Below are positions 1-5,947 of a DNA stretch of 34,421 nt, one piece after another; the first letter of the stretch is position 1, and each line of letters starts with the position of its first letter. The position numbers and the translations under genes are program-made. This DNA is from a virus. The notes beneath the pieces are model-generated. The model was not told where the DNA came from and searched no databases. It was given only the letters and a program-made list of their open reading frames with translations. The stretch spans positions 1-34,421 of the IMG/VR virus record IMGVR_UViG_3300028653_000006. One strand, 5' to 3'.

Positions 1-127
1 TAAAAATGAATAAAGCATTTTACATGTGTAGAATTGCTGACTCTTACTTGCCGATTGTATATCCAGAAAAACCTCTTGATAAAAAAGAATTACCACAAGT
101 ATTGAAACAAATTGAAATTGGTAAAAT
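1..127. repeat. Terminal overlap, left copy (assembly circularisation)
   Basis: This stretch is identical to 34295-34421. The open reading frame of the primase-helicase gene passes through both copies in the same frame, so the two ends belong together. 127 is a typical maximum k-mer of short-read assemblers, which favours an assembly overlap over a biological direct terminal repeat. One copy should be removed, giving a circle of 34,294 bp. Confidence 0.95.
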
Positions 128-185
128 AGATATTCCAGAACACATCGAGGGTTGGGATAATTTCTTTAATGAAACTGAAAAATGA
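1..185 (+). CDS. Primase-helicase, 3' end (continues from the right end of the window)
   Basis: This is the last part of the gene that starts at 32116; bases 1-2 complete a codon begun at 34294 of the circle. It reads through an internal Met at 6 and ends with TGA at 183-185. The C-terminal piece is charged, with several Lys and Glu and no recognisable motif, and it lies after the ATPase core. The joined gene is 2364 nt, encoding 787 residues. Read alone, the fragment from 6 would look like a 59-residue ORF, but the frame is open upstream across the junction, so it is not a separate gene. Confidence 0.9.
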   Translation, partial: KMNKAFYMCRIADSYLPIVYPEKPLDKKELPQVLKQIEIGKIDIPEHIEGWDNFFNETEK

Positions 186-186
186 A

Positions 187-454
187 GTCCACAATGTCCA
201 CATCCCTGATAATGAACAATTTAATAGTCCACATGGGTGTGGACTATGTGGACGTTGTGGAGAATGTGGTGGGCTCCCTATACTCTCCTGGTAATATATA
301 TATTTTTTTATTATTATTCTTTAAAGTATATAAGTCCACATATCCACAATGTCCACTCCACCTTTTAAAATCAACCCTTTTGGTGTGGACTTGATACGTC
401 CACAATTTAGTCCACAAAATAAACACCTGATAATTAGGTATATATAAGTCCATA
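187..454. repeat. GTCCACA iteron cluster with AT-rich core (candidate origin)
   Basis: Exact GTCCACA occurs at 187, 196, 227, 334, 398 and 410, and its complement TGTGGAC at 238, 247 and 384. Near matches lie at 256, 342, 351 and 448. Two pairs form perfect palindromes: AGTCCACA/TGTGGACT at 226-233/238-245 and TGTGGAC/GTCCACA at 384-390/398-404. The copy at 340-348 (ATATCCACA) matches the DnaA box TTATCCACA at 8 of 9 bases. An almost pure A/T stretch at about 290-333 separates the clusters like an unwinding element. The position right after the primase-helicase gene supports an origin. An operator array is the alternative. Confidence 0.6.
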
Positions 455-475
455 TAAAAATAAGTAATATAGACA

Positions 476-724
476 ATGAAATTAGAAAAAAAGCAATACA
501 TACTTTCAGAGTTAATCTCTGATAAAACCCCAGATCAAATCTTAGAATCAATCTCTACCACCCTAACCAAAAAAGAAATGGAAGAGTGTTATTGGTTCGG
601 TAGACTATCTGGGTGGCTGGAGCATCAATATGATTACGGTAAGGATAGAGATGCTAAAGGTAAGTGGGAGGTGATCTGTGAGAAACTCATCACTGACTAT
701 AATTATCCAAGGAGATGGAGTTAG
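476..724 (+). CDS. Small hypothetical protein, 82 aa
   Basis: The family is not recognised. The protein is hydrophilic and starts with a Lys/Glu-rich segment (MKLEKKQYILSEL), followed by two amphipathic helices and a Trp/Tyr-rich middle (CYWFGRLSGWLEHQYDYG). It has no signal peptide or membrane segment and ends PRRWS before a TAG stop. It lies immediately after the iteron cluster, with the last GTCCATA-like copy only about 20 nt before its ATG, so expression may be tied to whatever binds there. It is probably a real early gene, since the reading frame is full-length and composed like neighbouring genes. Function is unknown. Confidence 0.6.
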   Translation: MKLEKKQYILSELISDKTPDQILESISTTLTKKEMEECYWFGRLSGWLEHQYDYGKDRDAKGKWEVICEKLITDYNYPRRWS

Positions 725-749
725 GTAAAAGTAATTAAAGCGATATAAC

Positions 750-800
750 AAACGATCTATATATGAAACATATCTCTATACAACCTGATATAGATCGTTT
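750..800. repeat. 13-bp perfect inverted repeat
   Basis: AAACGATCTATAT at 750-762 is the exact reverse complement of 788-800, with a 25-nt spacer that itself contains ATATG/CATAT (761-765/769-773). There is no T-tract after it, so it is more likely a protein-binding site or cruciform than a terminator for the gene ending at 724. Confidence 0.6.
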
Positions 801-916
801 AACCTACCATAAGAAGAACCATTATACGGGCATTTTATAGGGGTAGATTGACCACCACATGATAGGTAGATGAATGGATCATCTATTTGTCTAAGTTTGA
901 GATGGATGATGAAAAG

Positions 917-936
917 GTGATACCAAAGCGATTTAA
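917..936 (+). repeat. 20-bp direct repeat, copy 1
   Basis: Reads GTGATACCAAAGCGATTTAA. A second copy with one mismatch lies at 1194-1213. Both copies are in the gene-free region. Confidence 0.6.
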
Positions 937-1093
937 TAGTCCCGATGTCCCGATCTTCTTTGGGGGAAGTGGGATGGCTCCCACTACTGCCAAGCCGTGC
1001 TACAGTAGGGCAAGTGCGTGATCCACTACACCCCAGACCAATCGATCTTATAACCTCGGCACAAGGTCGTGCGCCACAATAAAAATATACAGT

Positions 1094-1124
1094 TCTGAAC
1101 ATCCAATCTGAACTTAATCTGAAC
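1094..1124. repeat. TCTGAAC triplet
   Basis: Three exact TCTGAAC copies lie at 1094, 1107 and 1118, roughly one helical turn apart. Two more direct copies and one inverted copy follow at 1355, 1366 and 1385. This pattern suits a repressor or initiator binding side by side. Confidence 0.5.
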
Positions 1125-1193
1125 GTCTGGACTAAGTTGTTGATTATCAGTATATGTAAGTGATCCGCCTGGGATCAAAATGGATCACTGCGA

Positions 1194-1213
1194 GTGATAC
1201 CAATGCGATTTAA
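1194..1213 (+). repeat. 20-bp direct repeat, copy 2
   Basis: Reads GTGATACCAATGCGATTTAA, one mismatch from 917-936. It follows the AGTGATCC/GGATCACT inverted repeat (1159-1189), and GTGAT occurs in both elements. Confidence 0.6.
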
Positions 1214-1364
1214 AATATATACTTATCTAAAGATTTACGAATAAAAAAAGTATAAGTGATTCATTTCCAATGGCGCATTGATAGTAGGTTGATAATAGTC
1301 CATCCCAATAGCACAGCCTTGTGCCGAGGGGGGGATGGTCTTATGCAAAAGATTTCTGAACATA

Positions 1365-1392
1365 TTCTGAACAAAATTTTTTTTGTTCAGAA
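1365..1392. promoter_or_regulatory. 12-bp palindromic hairpin, operator-like
   Basis: TTCTGAACAAAA (1365-1376) pairs perfectly with TTTTGTTCAGAA (1381-1392) around a 4-nt loop. It contains the last two TCTGAAC sites in inverted orientation and ends 8 nt before a TAAATTTG promoter element. An operator overlapping the promoter is likely. A terminator is possible, but the A-tract after the stem does not fit the plus strand. Confidence 0.5.
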
Positions 1393-1400
1393 AAATTACG

Positions 1401-1408
1401 TAAATTTG
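1401..1408 (+). promoter_or_regulatory. Bacteroidota-type -7 element TAAATTTG
   Basis: Matches the TAnnTTTG consensus of the Bacteroidota primary sigma factor. A TTTTG lies at 1381-1385, somewhat closer than the usual 19-21 bp spacing for the -33 element. It is placed about 50 nt before the ATG at 1459. It is the only clear host-type promoter I found and could drive early genes. Confidence 0.45.
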
Positions 1409-1458
1409 CATTTGATAATTGTAATCCGATCCCGTTTGTTGTAGGACCCCTGAAAACC

Positions 1459-1695
1459 ATGAAAACAGTTAACATACTTAATATCAGCAACTTAGCACAA
1501 AATCGTGCGAACATGCTATCATTGAATATCAATAAGTTACAAAAAACATACCCAATGGTTGACGATAAACGCCATTTTTTTATTGAGAAAAGCACAAAAA
1601 AGTCATTTTTCCATATGTTTCATCAGCGATTTTATCAAAAAGTAACGATTTATGAAGAGAGAAATATATACATACAGAGGAGAGTGGGGGTATAG
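1459..1695 (+). CDS. Small hypothetical protein, 78 aa
   Basis: The family is not recognised. It is basic and Asn/Lys-rich, beginning MKTVNILNISNLAQNRANML, with an aromatic and basic second half (KSFFHMFHQRFYQKV). No membrane segment or signal peptide is visible. It is the first gene after a host-type promoter with an operator-like palindrome and lies in the region leading to the integrase. A small regulator or excisionase is conceivable from position and charge, but no helix-turn-helix can be defended. The C-terminal end overlaps the next gene by 44 nt, which weakens one of the two calls. Confidence 0.45.
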   Translation: MKTVNILNISNLAQNRANMLSLNINKLQKTYPMVDDKRHFFIEKSTKKSFFHMFHQRFYQKVTIYEERNIYIQRRVGV

Positions 1696-1906
1696 GGTGA
1701 ACTACGCCATTCACATCATTTCAGGTGATCTTATAAAGTATTTTGTAATAACCCACCTCAAACCCGTAAAGAAACGATTTAAATATATAATTAACCCTGA
1801 TGGTACGGCTACAGGTTGTTCGCCCTTATTCTGGGCTCAGAATTACAAGCCTATAAAGCAAAAAGAATACTATCAACTGTTACACCAAAGAAGATTTGAC
1901 TTATAG
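1652..1906 (+). CDS. Small hypothetical protein, 84 aa
   Basis: The family is not recognised. From about residue 16 the protein has a compact pattern of hydrophobic strands and basic residues (VNYAIHIISGDLIKYFVITHLKP, then KRFKYIINPDGTATG). The ATG at 1652 overlaps the previous gene by 44 nt. A GTG at 1697, directly after that gene's TAG, with AGAGGAGAG about 12 nt upstream, is an attractive alternative start giving 69 residues. The stop TAG (1904-1906) abuts the tRNA T-arm-like motif. Probably a real gene of unknown function. Confidence 0.45.
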   Translation: MKREIYTYRGEWGYRVNYAIHIISGDLIKYFVITHLKPVKKRFKYIINPDGTATGCSPLFWAQNYKPIKQKEYYQLLHQRRFDL

Positions 1907-1943
1907 GTTCGAATCCAAAGGGGGTCTTGGGGTCTGATCCCCA
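1906..1943. other. attP: Candidate phage attachment site (tRNA T-arm-like core)
   Basis: GGTTCGAATCC at 1906-1916 is the consensus T-loop with its closing G-C pairs found at the 3' end of tRNA genes. It is followed by two GGGGTCT repeats (1921-1927, 1929-1935) and a TGGGG/CCCCA hairpin (1928-1932/1939-1943). No full tRNA can be folded: the anticodon position does not fit and the T-stem has mismatches. An isolated tRNA 3' segment 340 bp upstream of an integrase gene is typical of attP. The core extent is unknown without the host site. Confidence 0.4.
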
Positions 1944-1971
1944 GATGAAAATATTTTCAGAGGAAGCAGAT

Positions 1972-1986
1972 AAATTTTTATATATA
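1972..1986 (+). promoter_or_regulatory. Phage promoter motif, exact copy
   Basis: Exact AAATTTTTATATATA, ending 20 nt before the lipoprotein ATG at 2007. Identical copies lie at 28685-28699 (minus strand) and 28894-28908. Confidence 0.6.
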
Positions 1987-2006
1987 AACTAAAAACAAAA
2001 ACAATT

Positions 2007-2258
2007 ATGAAAAAGTTAATGATGATTTTAGCAATGACCGTGGTGCTGGCAGCATCATGCAAAAAAGCAGAAGACCCAAGTCTTACAACAACATGTGATG
2101 TATCGTATCGTTATTACAGTTCATCATGGCACACAAAGACAGTACACGGACAGAAGTTCACAGGCACACCTGATGAGATTGAAACTGAAAAAACAACAGT
2201 TATTACAACCTTAACTGCCCAAGGTTTTAAAGACGTAAAAATATTTAATTGCAAATGA
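2007..2258 (+). CDS. Small secreted lipoprotein, 83 aa
   Basis: The N-terminus is a classical lipoprotein signal: MKKLMMILAMTVVLAASCKK, with basic n-region, hydrophobic core and lipobox LAAS-C (Cys18). The mature part of about 65 residues is polar and Thr-rich, with a second and third Cys (TTTCDVSY and the final NCK) that could pair. Bacteroidota lipoproteins often begin with Cys-Lys-Lys as here. It is preceded by an exact copy of the phage promoter motif and its stop overlaps the integrase ATG (ATGA), so both are co-expressed. A surface role in lysogens, such as superinfection exclusion, is inferred from position and export only. Confidence 0.75.
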   Translation: MKKLMMILAMTVVLAASCKKAEDPSLTTTCDVSYRYYSSSWHTKTVHGQKFTGTPDEIETEKTTVITTLTAQGFKDVKIFNCK

Positions 2259-3433
2259 AACTAAAAGTATATTTCCGTATGCCATTCGCAAAGGATGGTA
2301 AGTGTCAGGTGTATATCACCTATGCTCATGCGGGTAAGCCGACAATTAAAATAGACTCAGGTCTAAGAACTGACCCAAGGATTTCAGACCCTGATATGGA
2401 TCAGAAAATTACCGATAAGTATAACGAGATCGAGAAGATCGTCTCAGACTTCTGGCATGCTCATGCTCATACTTATCCAACCCCTGATGAATTAAAGGCT
2501 GTTATAACTCGCCCAGTGATCGCAACCGATCAGGTAAGTAAGTTATACCAGTTATGGTTAGATCGTGCGACCTTCAGAGGTAAAAAGCTGCACCAGACCG
2601 TGATCAATGATATTAAGGAAGCCATCCCGAACTTTACTCTGTCTATGACCACGATTGAGAATCTGGATATTCTAAAAAATTACTGGGTGGTTACTCTTAA
2701 GATTGGTAACAACACCACGAAGAAAAGGATGCAGTTCTTTCTGCGGTTTCTAAAGAATCAGGACCGCACCGCTCAAAAACCAAATTCTGAATACCGAAAT
2801 TACGAGATCAACCTTAAATCAGCCAAGCGGGATGATAATATTTTTGTTCTAACTGAACAAGAATTTTTGGTTTTGTTTAATTTCAAGTTTGCCAACCCTC
2901 TCCGACAGTATGCCGTTAATCTTTATTTGCTTGCATGTGCAACCGCTCTCCGTATATCAGACGTAACCAAGGTACGGACAGATTCTGTTAAGACTGATAA
3001 GGATGGTGTACTAAGGGTGAGGGTACCAATTGATAAGCTGGATGGTAAACTCTCCAATGTACCATTAAATAAGTTCAGTAAAGATATCATCTTTGAGCGG
3101 AACTTGGATGTCAAGCTGGCTCAACAGCACATCAGGGAGTATCTAAAGGACGCATTCGATGAAGCGGTGCCCTTAATGCCTACCTCATTTGTCGAAGAGG
3201 TGACACATTACCAATGGGTGGGTGGATATCCGAAGAATACAACCGCTGCAAAGAAGCAATTTTTAGTGTTCCACACCTCACGGAAGTTCTTTGCCAGCTA
3301 TTTTGGGTCGCTCGTTGGTGATAAAGTCGCCCAAGAGTGGGGCAATTGGTCAACCTCTGCCAGTTATGACCGCTATAGAAAGAAAGATTTTGATGAAAAA
3401 CAAGCACTCCAGACCTTGCGAAGTATAGAGTGA
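2255..3433 (+). CDS. int: Tyrosine recombinase / phage integrase
   Basis: Catalyses site-specific recombination between phage and host DNA. The start chosen is ATG 2255 (overlapping the lipoprotein stop), giving 392 residues; a TTG at 2249 is less likely. Residues 1-90 form an arm-binding-like N-terminus, about 92-175 a SAM-like core-binding domain and 195-380 the catalytic domain. Visible catalytic residues are Arg233 (ATALRISD), a Lys in PIDKLDGK (261-265), His340-x-x-Arg343 (FHTSRKFF), Trp365 in place of the second His, and Tyr374 (or 371) in SASYDRYRK. The catalytic tail is divergent from the common Bacteroidota form. A terminator follows. It implies a temperate lifestyle, although no repressor is recognised. 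The gene looks more GC-rich than its neighbours. Confidence 0.88.
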   Translation: MKLKVYFRMPFAKDGKCQVYITYAHAGKPTIKIDSGLRTDPRISDPDMDQKITDKYNEIEKIVSDFWHAHAHTYPTPDELKAVITRPVIATDQVSKLYQLWLDRATFRGKKLHQTVINDIKEAIPNFTLSMTTIENLDILKNYWVVTLKIGNNTTKKRMQFFLRFLKNQDRTAQKPNSEYRNYEINLKSAKRDDNIFVLTEQEFLVLFNFKFANPLRQYAVNLYLLACATALRISDVTKVRTDSVKTDKDGVLRVRVPIDKLDGKLSNVPLNKFSKDIIFERNLDVKLAQQHIREYLKDAFDEAVPLMPTSFVEEVTHYQWVGGYPKNTTAAKKQFLVFHTSRKFFASYFGSLVGDKVAQEWGNWSTSASYDRYRKKDFDEKQALQTLRSIE

Positions 3434-3449
3434 TTCATTTTTGTTTGTT

Positions 3450-3483
3450 AAAAGGGGGTGAAATTAAGTTTTCACCCCTTTTT
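3450..3483 (+). terminator. Intrinsic terminator after the integrase
   Basis: GGGGTGAAA (3455-3463) pairs with TTTCACCCC (3470-3478), with flanking AAA/TTT extending the stem past one bulged G, and a T-run follows (3479-3483). It sits 17 nt after the integrase stop. Confidence 0.85.
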
Positions 3484-3510
3484 ATTTTGGAAATCAGCAA
3501 ACAAAAAATG

Positions 3511-3525
3511 ATTTTTTTATATATA
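3511..3525 (+). promoter_or_regulatory. Phage promoter motif
   Basis: ATTTTTTTATATATA, two mismatches to the 15-mer consensus, located between the integrase terminator and the packaging operon. It ends 12 nt before the ATG at 3538. Confidence 0.5.
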
Positions 3526-3537
3526 AAAGAAACGAAT

Positions 3538-3723
3538 ATGAAAATTAAAGTGAAAACTACCAGTGCATTCCTTGATAGTTTAACTGTGAATGACAAAGAG
3601 AAGGTGATAAAACTTACAAAGGATGGATATTTTTCCTTTACCGATAAAGAAGACTTACCAATATTGCGCCAACTTGCGCTGAGGGTTGATGGAATGAAGA
3701 TTGAATGTTTTGTAAAAAAATGA
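3538..3723 (+). CDS. Small hypothetical protein, 61 aa
   Basis: The frame is open from 3430, but the upstream part crosses the integrase terminator and promoter motif, so ATG 3538 is the sensible start. The product (MKIKVKTTSAFLDSL...) is a small alpha/beta-looking protein with alternating hydrophobic strands and a Lys-rich end (CFVKK). No family is recognised. It is the first gene of the packaging operon, 7 nt before the small terminase candidate. Confidence 0.6.
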   Translation: MKIKVKTTSAFLDSLTVNDKEKVIKLTKDGYFSFTDKEDLPILRQLALRVDGMKIECFVKK

Positions 3724-3730
3724 TGAGAAT

Positions 3731-4351
3731 ATGCCAAGAAGAAAACCAGAAGAAGAGTTATCAGAATACGACAGACTACCCAAATATTTAAAATTAAATC
3801 AATTAGAGAGGGAGCAAATTCAGACCCTGCATAGGTTCGGGCACGATACTGATGGTAAGGTTGCAGCTTATAATTATCTATTTCCTGAGAAGGCTGAAGA
3901 AGTAGAAGATATTTCTAAGGTTAAATGGTGGAGTATGAAGTTCGCCTATAAACATAAAGCCAAAGATGCATATATAGATACGTTGGTTGCTGGAGAATTA
4001 AAGGAGCATAATGTATCACGAGAGAATGTTACAATGAAGGTATTGAAGATTGCTATCAAAGCTGAGAAGAAGGGTGATCTGAAGACGGCCCTCGAATGCC
4101 ATAAGTTTATTGCCCGTATGCAAGGTTACGTAAGGGATAGACAGATTAATGTTGCTCAGTTCCCCACCACCATTGAAATTCATCACGAACCATTATCACT
4201 TGGGCAATCACCACAGATTTCAATTAGTTCAACTCCCGTTCCAGATGAAAATATTTTTAATTTTTTTGATGTTGAATCTCAAGATGTTACAGAGATTCCA
4301 GAAAAAAATATCGAAAAAGACGAAAAGGGAGAAAAAAATATTAATATATAG
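3731..4351 (+). CDS. terS: Terminase small subunit candidate
   Basis: 206 residues, two genes upstream of the large terminase. Small terminase subunits bind the packaging site and recruit the large subunit. The first half is helical and basic (about residues 20-95); residues 96-130 contain a helix-rich segment (VTMKVLKIAIKAEKKGDLKTAL) followed by the GYVRDRQINV transition seen in many TerS proteins. The tail is acidic and Lys-rich with low complexity (EKDEKGEKNINI), as in TerS C-termini that contact TerL. No clear helix-turn-helix could be assigned, so the call rests on position, size and general pattern. Confidence 0.55.
   Translation: MPRRKPEEELSEYDRLPKYLKLNQLEREQIQTLHRFGHDTDGKVAAYNYLFPEKAEEVEDISKVKWWSMKFAYKHKAKDAYIDTLVAGELKEHNVSRENVTMKVLKIAIKAEKKGDLKTALECHKFIARMQGYVRDRQINVAQFPTTIEIHHEPLSLGQSPQISISSTPVPDENIFNFFDVESQDVTEIPEKNIEKDEKGEKNINI
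4336..4350 (+). promoter_or_regulatory. Phage promoter motif, variant
   Basis: AAATATTAATATATA followed by GAATAAAAAA. The downstream part is identical to that after the motif before the sigma factor gene (28894-28918). It overlaps the end of terS and ends 14 nt before ATG 4365. Confidence 0.4.
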
Positions 4352-4364
4352 AATAAAAAAAGAT

Positions 4365-4601
4365 ATGATGAGCGGAAACACAAAAATATTAAAGAGACAT
4401 TTAAGCACACCTGAAATCGTTGACACTTTTCTTTGTGGAGAATTTACTCCACCTCAACTTGAAATATTAGAATTCATTATTGAAAACCGATTACCTATTG
4501 CTGATTATATTATTAAGAGTAATAAGGTTGGTCACGAACAAAGAAGATATATTCTTGCTCTTCAGCGCAAGACAAAATTGAATCAACTATGGAATGTCTG
4601 A
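4365..4601 (+). CDS. Hypothetical protein between terS and terL, 78 aa
   Basis: The frame is open from 4149, but that part is a shadow of terS. ATG 4365 (or 4368) follows the promoter-like motif and leaves little overlap. The product reads MMSGNTKILKRHLSTPEIVDTFL..., is helical and ends KTKLNQLWNV. It has a single Cys and no motif I recognise. The stop overlaps the terL start by 8 nt, so translation is probably coupled. It might assist packaging by position, but no function can be shown. Confidence 0.6.
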   Translation: MMSGNTKILKRHLSTPEIVDTFLCGEFTPPQLEILEFIIENRLPIADYIIKSNKVGHEQRRYILALQRKTKLNQLWNV

Positions 4602-5928
4602 CGATCAACCAACCAAGAAGATACAAATACATTTTAAACCTCTTCCTAAACAAGTAGAATGTCTTAAATATTTAAAGGATGATACAACCAGATTTATTCT
4701 GTACGGAGGAAGTAAAGGGTCGGGCAAATCGAGACTTGGTTGTAGCTGGCTGATATTAAACTGTCTACAATATCCATCTACCCGATGGATGATGGGTAGA
4801 GCAAGACTTCAAGACCTTTATAAGACAACCTTCCAAACATTCCAACAAATCGTTAAGGAATGGGGTCTTGAAGACATAGTTCAAATAAATTTCCAAAGAA
4901 ATATTATAACATTTAAAGGGTATGAATCTCAAATATTCATGCTCGATCTATATCCAGACCCAAGCGATTTGGAGTATAACAACATGTCTGGTCTTGAACT
5001 TACTGGTGCATTTATCGATGAGTTATCAGATATAGACCACAAAGCCTTTGAGATCATAAAGACTTTGATCAGATACAGACTGAAAGAATATGGATTAACC
5101 CCGAAAATTTTAATGGCATCGAATCCATGCCAAGGGTGGCCCTTTGATCTGATTTATAAACCTTGGGAAGAGGGTCGCTTACCATCAGATTATCAATTTG
5201 TACAGGCTTTTACGGCAGATAACACGTATCTGGGTGAAGATTATGTCAAGCAACTTGGAACAATGGAGGAAGGTAGCCAGAAGGAAAGACTATTACACGG
5301 TAGTTGGTACTATGCATCTAATGAGAATGAACTATTTGATAGGGATGCAGTCACGCAATCCTTCTATAATCAGAGAAAAACATTCGATAATAACTGGTAT
5401 ATAAGCTGTGATGTGGCTGATTTAGGTGAAGATTACACCGTGATCGTGCTCTGGCAGGGCTGGCATATTGTATCTGTAGAAAAATTACGGGTAGATCAAG
5501 TGGAATTAGCCAGTAGAATCAAGGCATTGATGAGTTTATTTCATGTTCCAGTTCGTAATGTGATCTTTGATGCTAACGGATCAGGAGCAGCAATGCCAAC
5601 ATTGGTGAGAGGGTCAGTTAGATACATCCCTCACATGAGAGCATTGAAGGAAGAAAAATATAAAACAATCAAAGCACAACTGATGTACAATTTTGCAAGA
5701 CACTTTAAACAGGCTGACATATCGTTTGGACTTGAATATAATGATGATGTTGTAAAAGAATTATGCGCATATAAGAAGAGAATAAAGAATGATATCCATG
5801 ATGTCAGTCTTAAACAAGAAGTAAAGAATTATTTAAAGAGATCACCAGATACTGCTGATGCTTTGTATATGCGCTCTTACTTTGATTATAGACCATCAAC
5901 TGGTGGTGGGTTTTCAATAATTAATTAA
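4594..5928 (+). CDS. terL: Terminase large subunit
   Basis: The DNA-packaging motor: an N-terminal ATPase drives translocation and a C-terminal RNase H-like nuclease cuts the concatemer. At 444 residues it is of normal length. Walker A is GGSKGSGKS (38-46), Walker B with catalytic Glu is FIDE (140-143), and the coupling motif is ASNP (175-178). The nuclease carboxylates are Asp273 (SCDVADLGEDY), Asp326 (VIFDANGSG) and Asp422 (DTADAL). The gene follows a small ORF with an 8-nt overlap and is followed by an AAAAAATAAT element and the next gene. All key residues are present. Confidence 0.95.
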   Translation: MSDDQPTKKIQIHFKPLPKQVECLKYLKDDTTRFILYGGSKGSGKSRLGCSWLILNCLQYPSTRWMMGRARLQDLYKTTFQTFQQIVKEWGLEDIVQINFQRNIITFKGYESQIFMLDLYPDPSDLEYNNMSGLELTGAFIDELSDIDHKAFEIIKTLIRYRLKEYGLTPKILMASNPCQGWPFDLIYKPWEEGRLPSDYQFVQAFTADNTYLGEDYVKQLGTMEEGSQKERLLHGSWYYASNENELFDRDAVTQSFYNQRKTFDNNWYISCDVADLGEDYTVIVLWQGWHIVSVEKLRVDQVELASRIKALMSLFHVPVRNVIFDANGSGAAMPTLVRGSVRYIPHMRALKEEKYKTIKAQLMYNFARHFKQADISFGLEYNDDVVKELCAYKKRIKNDIHDVSLKQEVKNYLKRSPDTADALYMRSYFDYRPSTGGGFSIIN

Positions 5929-5929
5929 C

Positions 5930-5940
5930 AAAAAATAATA
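5930..5940 (+). promoter_or_regulatory. AAAAAATAAT leader motif
   Basis: AAAAAATAATA. It favours ATG 5948 (7-nt gap) over ATG 5944 (3-nt gap) for the next gene, matching the 6-10 nt gaps at the other six copies. Confidence 0.5.
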
Positions 5941-5947
5941 AATATGA

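Larger units (their letters stand above)
1055..1328. repeat. Long-range 12-bp inverted repeat, each arm able to form a hairpin
   Basis: CTCGGCACAAGG (1055-1066) is exactly complementary to CCTTGTGCCGAG (1317-1328). Each arm can fold alone as GCAC-loop-GTGC (1059-1072 and 1311-1324), with loops containing AAGG and CCTT respectively, so the loops could also kiss. Whether this acts in RNA or DNA cannot be told from sequence. Confidence 0.4.
725..1458. other. Gene-free region of 734 bp rich in inverted and direct repeats
   Basis: No convincing ORF exists on either strand. It holds a 13-bp inverted repeat (750-762/788-800), a hairpin AGTGGGA/TCCCACT (968-974/979-985), CTACTG/CAGTAG (984-989/1003-1008), AGTGATCC/GGATCACT (1159-1166/1182-1189) and a 12-bp inverted repeat (1055-1066/1317-1328). 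It also has a 20-bp direct repeat with one mismatch (917-936, 1194-1213) and six TCTGAAC sites. The segment at about 940-1080 looks clearly more GC-rich than its surroundings. This suggests a replication, partition or regulatory region, or a structured RNA. Confidence 0.6.

Noticed and set aside
182-394. A 70-residue plus-strand ORF in the iteron region
   Set aside because: It is built from the GTCCACA repeats, starts 4 bases before the primase stop and has no sensible protein pattern.
187-454. CRISPR array
   Set aside because: The repeats are only 7 bp, occur in both orientations and have irregular spacing.
776-1102. A 108-residue minus-strand ORF in the gene-free region
   Set aside because: Rich in Cys, Ser and Arg with no domain pattern, it follows the GC-rich repeated segment and lies over hairpins.
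1880-1930. A complete tRNA gene
   Set aside because: Only the T-loop segment fits; the T-stem has mismatches and no anticodon loop or acceptor pairing can be built upstream.
3430-3537. Extended N-terminus of the 3538 gene
   Set aside because: It would be translated through the integrase terminator and the promoter motif.
4149-4364. Extended N-terminus of the 4365 gene
   Set aside because: It is an alternative reading of the terS coding sequence, and the promoter-like motif lies just before ATG 4365.
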